In this document: positions 32,851 to 32,991 of the stretch, piece after piece
Numbering within the stretch: position 1 is the first letter of the stretch
How the letters are laid out: the number at the start of each line of letters is the position of its first letter
From: Lachnospiraceae bacterium UBA7729
GTDB taxonomy: Bacteria; Bacillota; Clostridia; Lachnospirales; Lachnospiraceae
Length of the DNA stretch: 32,991 nt
Direction: 5' to 3'
NCBI GenBank assembly: GCA_002482005.1
Contig: DLFD01000023.1
Coordinates: 1-32,991, forward strand
Notes under the pieces: generated by a model
Databases searched by the model: none
What the model saw: only the letters and a program-made list of their open reading frames with translations
Told to the model about the DNA's origin: nothing
Position numbers and translations under genes: made by a program

Positions 32851-32879
32851 ATTATAGGGCAGAACGATTTGCCACGCAA
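32851..32879 (-). promoter_or_regulatory. Sigma-A promoter upstream of the kinase operon
   Basis: Minus strand TTGCGT (32874-32879), 17-base spacer, perfect TATAAT (32851-32856). Predicted start near 32844, 2-4 bases before the terminator stem. No other AT-rich promoter-like sequence is seen between here and the kinase start. Confidence 0.7.
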
Positions 32880-32897
32880 TGCACATTTTCTACAAAG

Positions 32898-32933
32898 AAA
32901 AAAGGGAACCGCACGGCTGCTGCTGTGCGGTTC
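32898..32933 (-). terminator. Terminator of a gene beyond the right edge
   Basis: GAACCGCAC (32906-32914) and GTGCGGTTC (32925-32933) form a 9-bp stem followed on the minus strand by CCC and six T. It implies a minus-strand gene ending shortly upstream; stops exist in two frames at 32961-32968, so its last codons may be inside the window, but I cannot tell which frame. Confidence 0.88.
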
Positions 32934-32991
32934 GCCAGGATCCGGATATTCTCCGAGATCTTATATTACATGACGCAAGTGCCAAAAGTCA

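Noticed and set aside
32704..32886. 60-codon minus-strand frame across the terminator and palindromes
   Set aside because: It runs through a terminator and palindromic repeats and has no homology or good ribosome site.
32961..32991. Possible 3' end of a minus-strand gene at the right edge
   Set aside because: Only about 8-10 codons would be inside the window and two frames fit equally well, so no CDS is called.

Overview
The window looks like chromosomal core sequence from a Clostridia-class Firmicute, most likely Lachnospiraceae. The evidence is the gene orders hpf-secA-prfB and tsaE-tsaB-rimI-...-tsaD, strong AGGAGG-type ribosome sites, a separate methionine synthase activation protein, formate-tetrahydrofolate ligase, an ArsP_2-type exporter, and a surface protein with Ig-like domains. 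This placement is inference; there is no rRNA gene in the window to confirm it. Almost everything is on the minus strand. I see no IS element, prophage or CRISPR array.

Left edge (1-540): two serine tRNA genes (GGA and UGA anticodons) without encoded CCA, behind a good sigma-A promoter. Downstream of them is hairpin-rich sequence resembling the leader of a clostridial rRNA operon. 541-5589: a tightly packed operon reading Nudix hydrolase, tsaE, tsaB, rimI, RNase Z, tsaD, ispD, i.e. t6A tRNA modification plus tRNA 3' processing and isoprenoid synthesis. 5772-7027: a divergent pair of membrane proteins (two-TM protein and DUF975-like) closed by a bidirectional terminator.

7102-11059: SPFH protein, zinc-ribbon membrane protein and TPM-domain protein, matching the Bacillus ydjI/ydjG/ydjH envelope-stress module, followed by a ThrH-type phosphatase. 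11227-15827: hpf, secA and prfB, with recognisable promoters for hpf and secA, and a prfB without the usual programmed frameshift. 15876-25511: a one-carbon and cofactor cluster: ArsP_2-like exporter, Hsp33, NAD synthetase, formate-THF ligase, eukaryote-type HisA, a stand-alone MetH activation protein and MetH without its own activation domain. 25696-26934: glyA with its own promoter.

27010-32560: the most accessory-looking part. It is a compact three-gene unit of a transmembrane Ser/Thr kinase, a large repeat-bearing surface protein overlapping it by 4 bases, and a CPBP intramembrane protease 29 bases later. Upstream (32561-32991) is a noncoding stretch with a strong promoter directly abutting a terminator hairpin, then two copies of an elaborate palindromic element, one of which can fold as a three-way junction. 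These two features (kinase cassette and structured leader) are the best candidates for undescribed biology here. All functional statements rest on motif recognition by eye; no database search was run.
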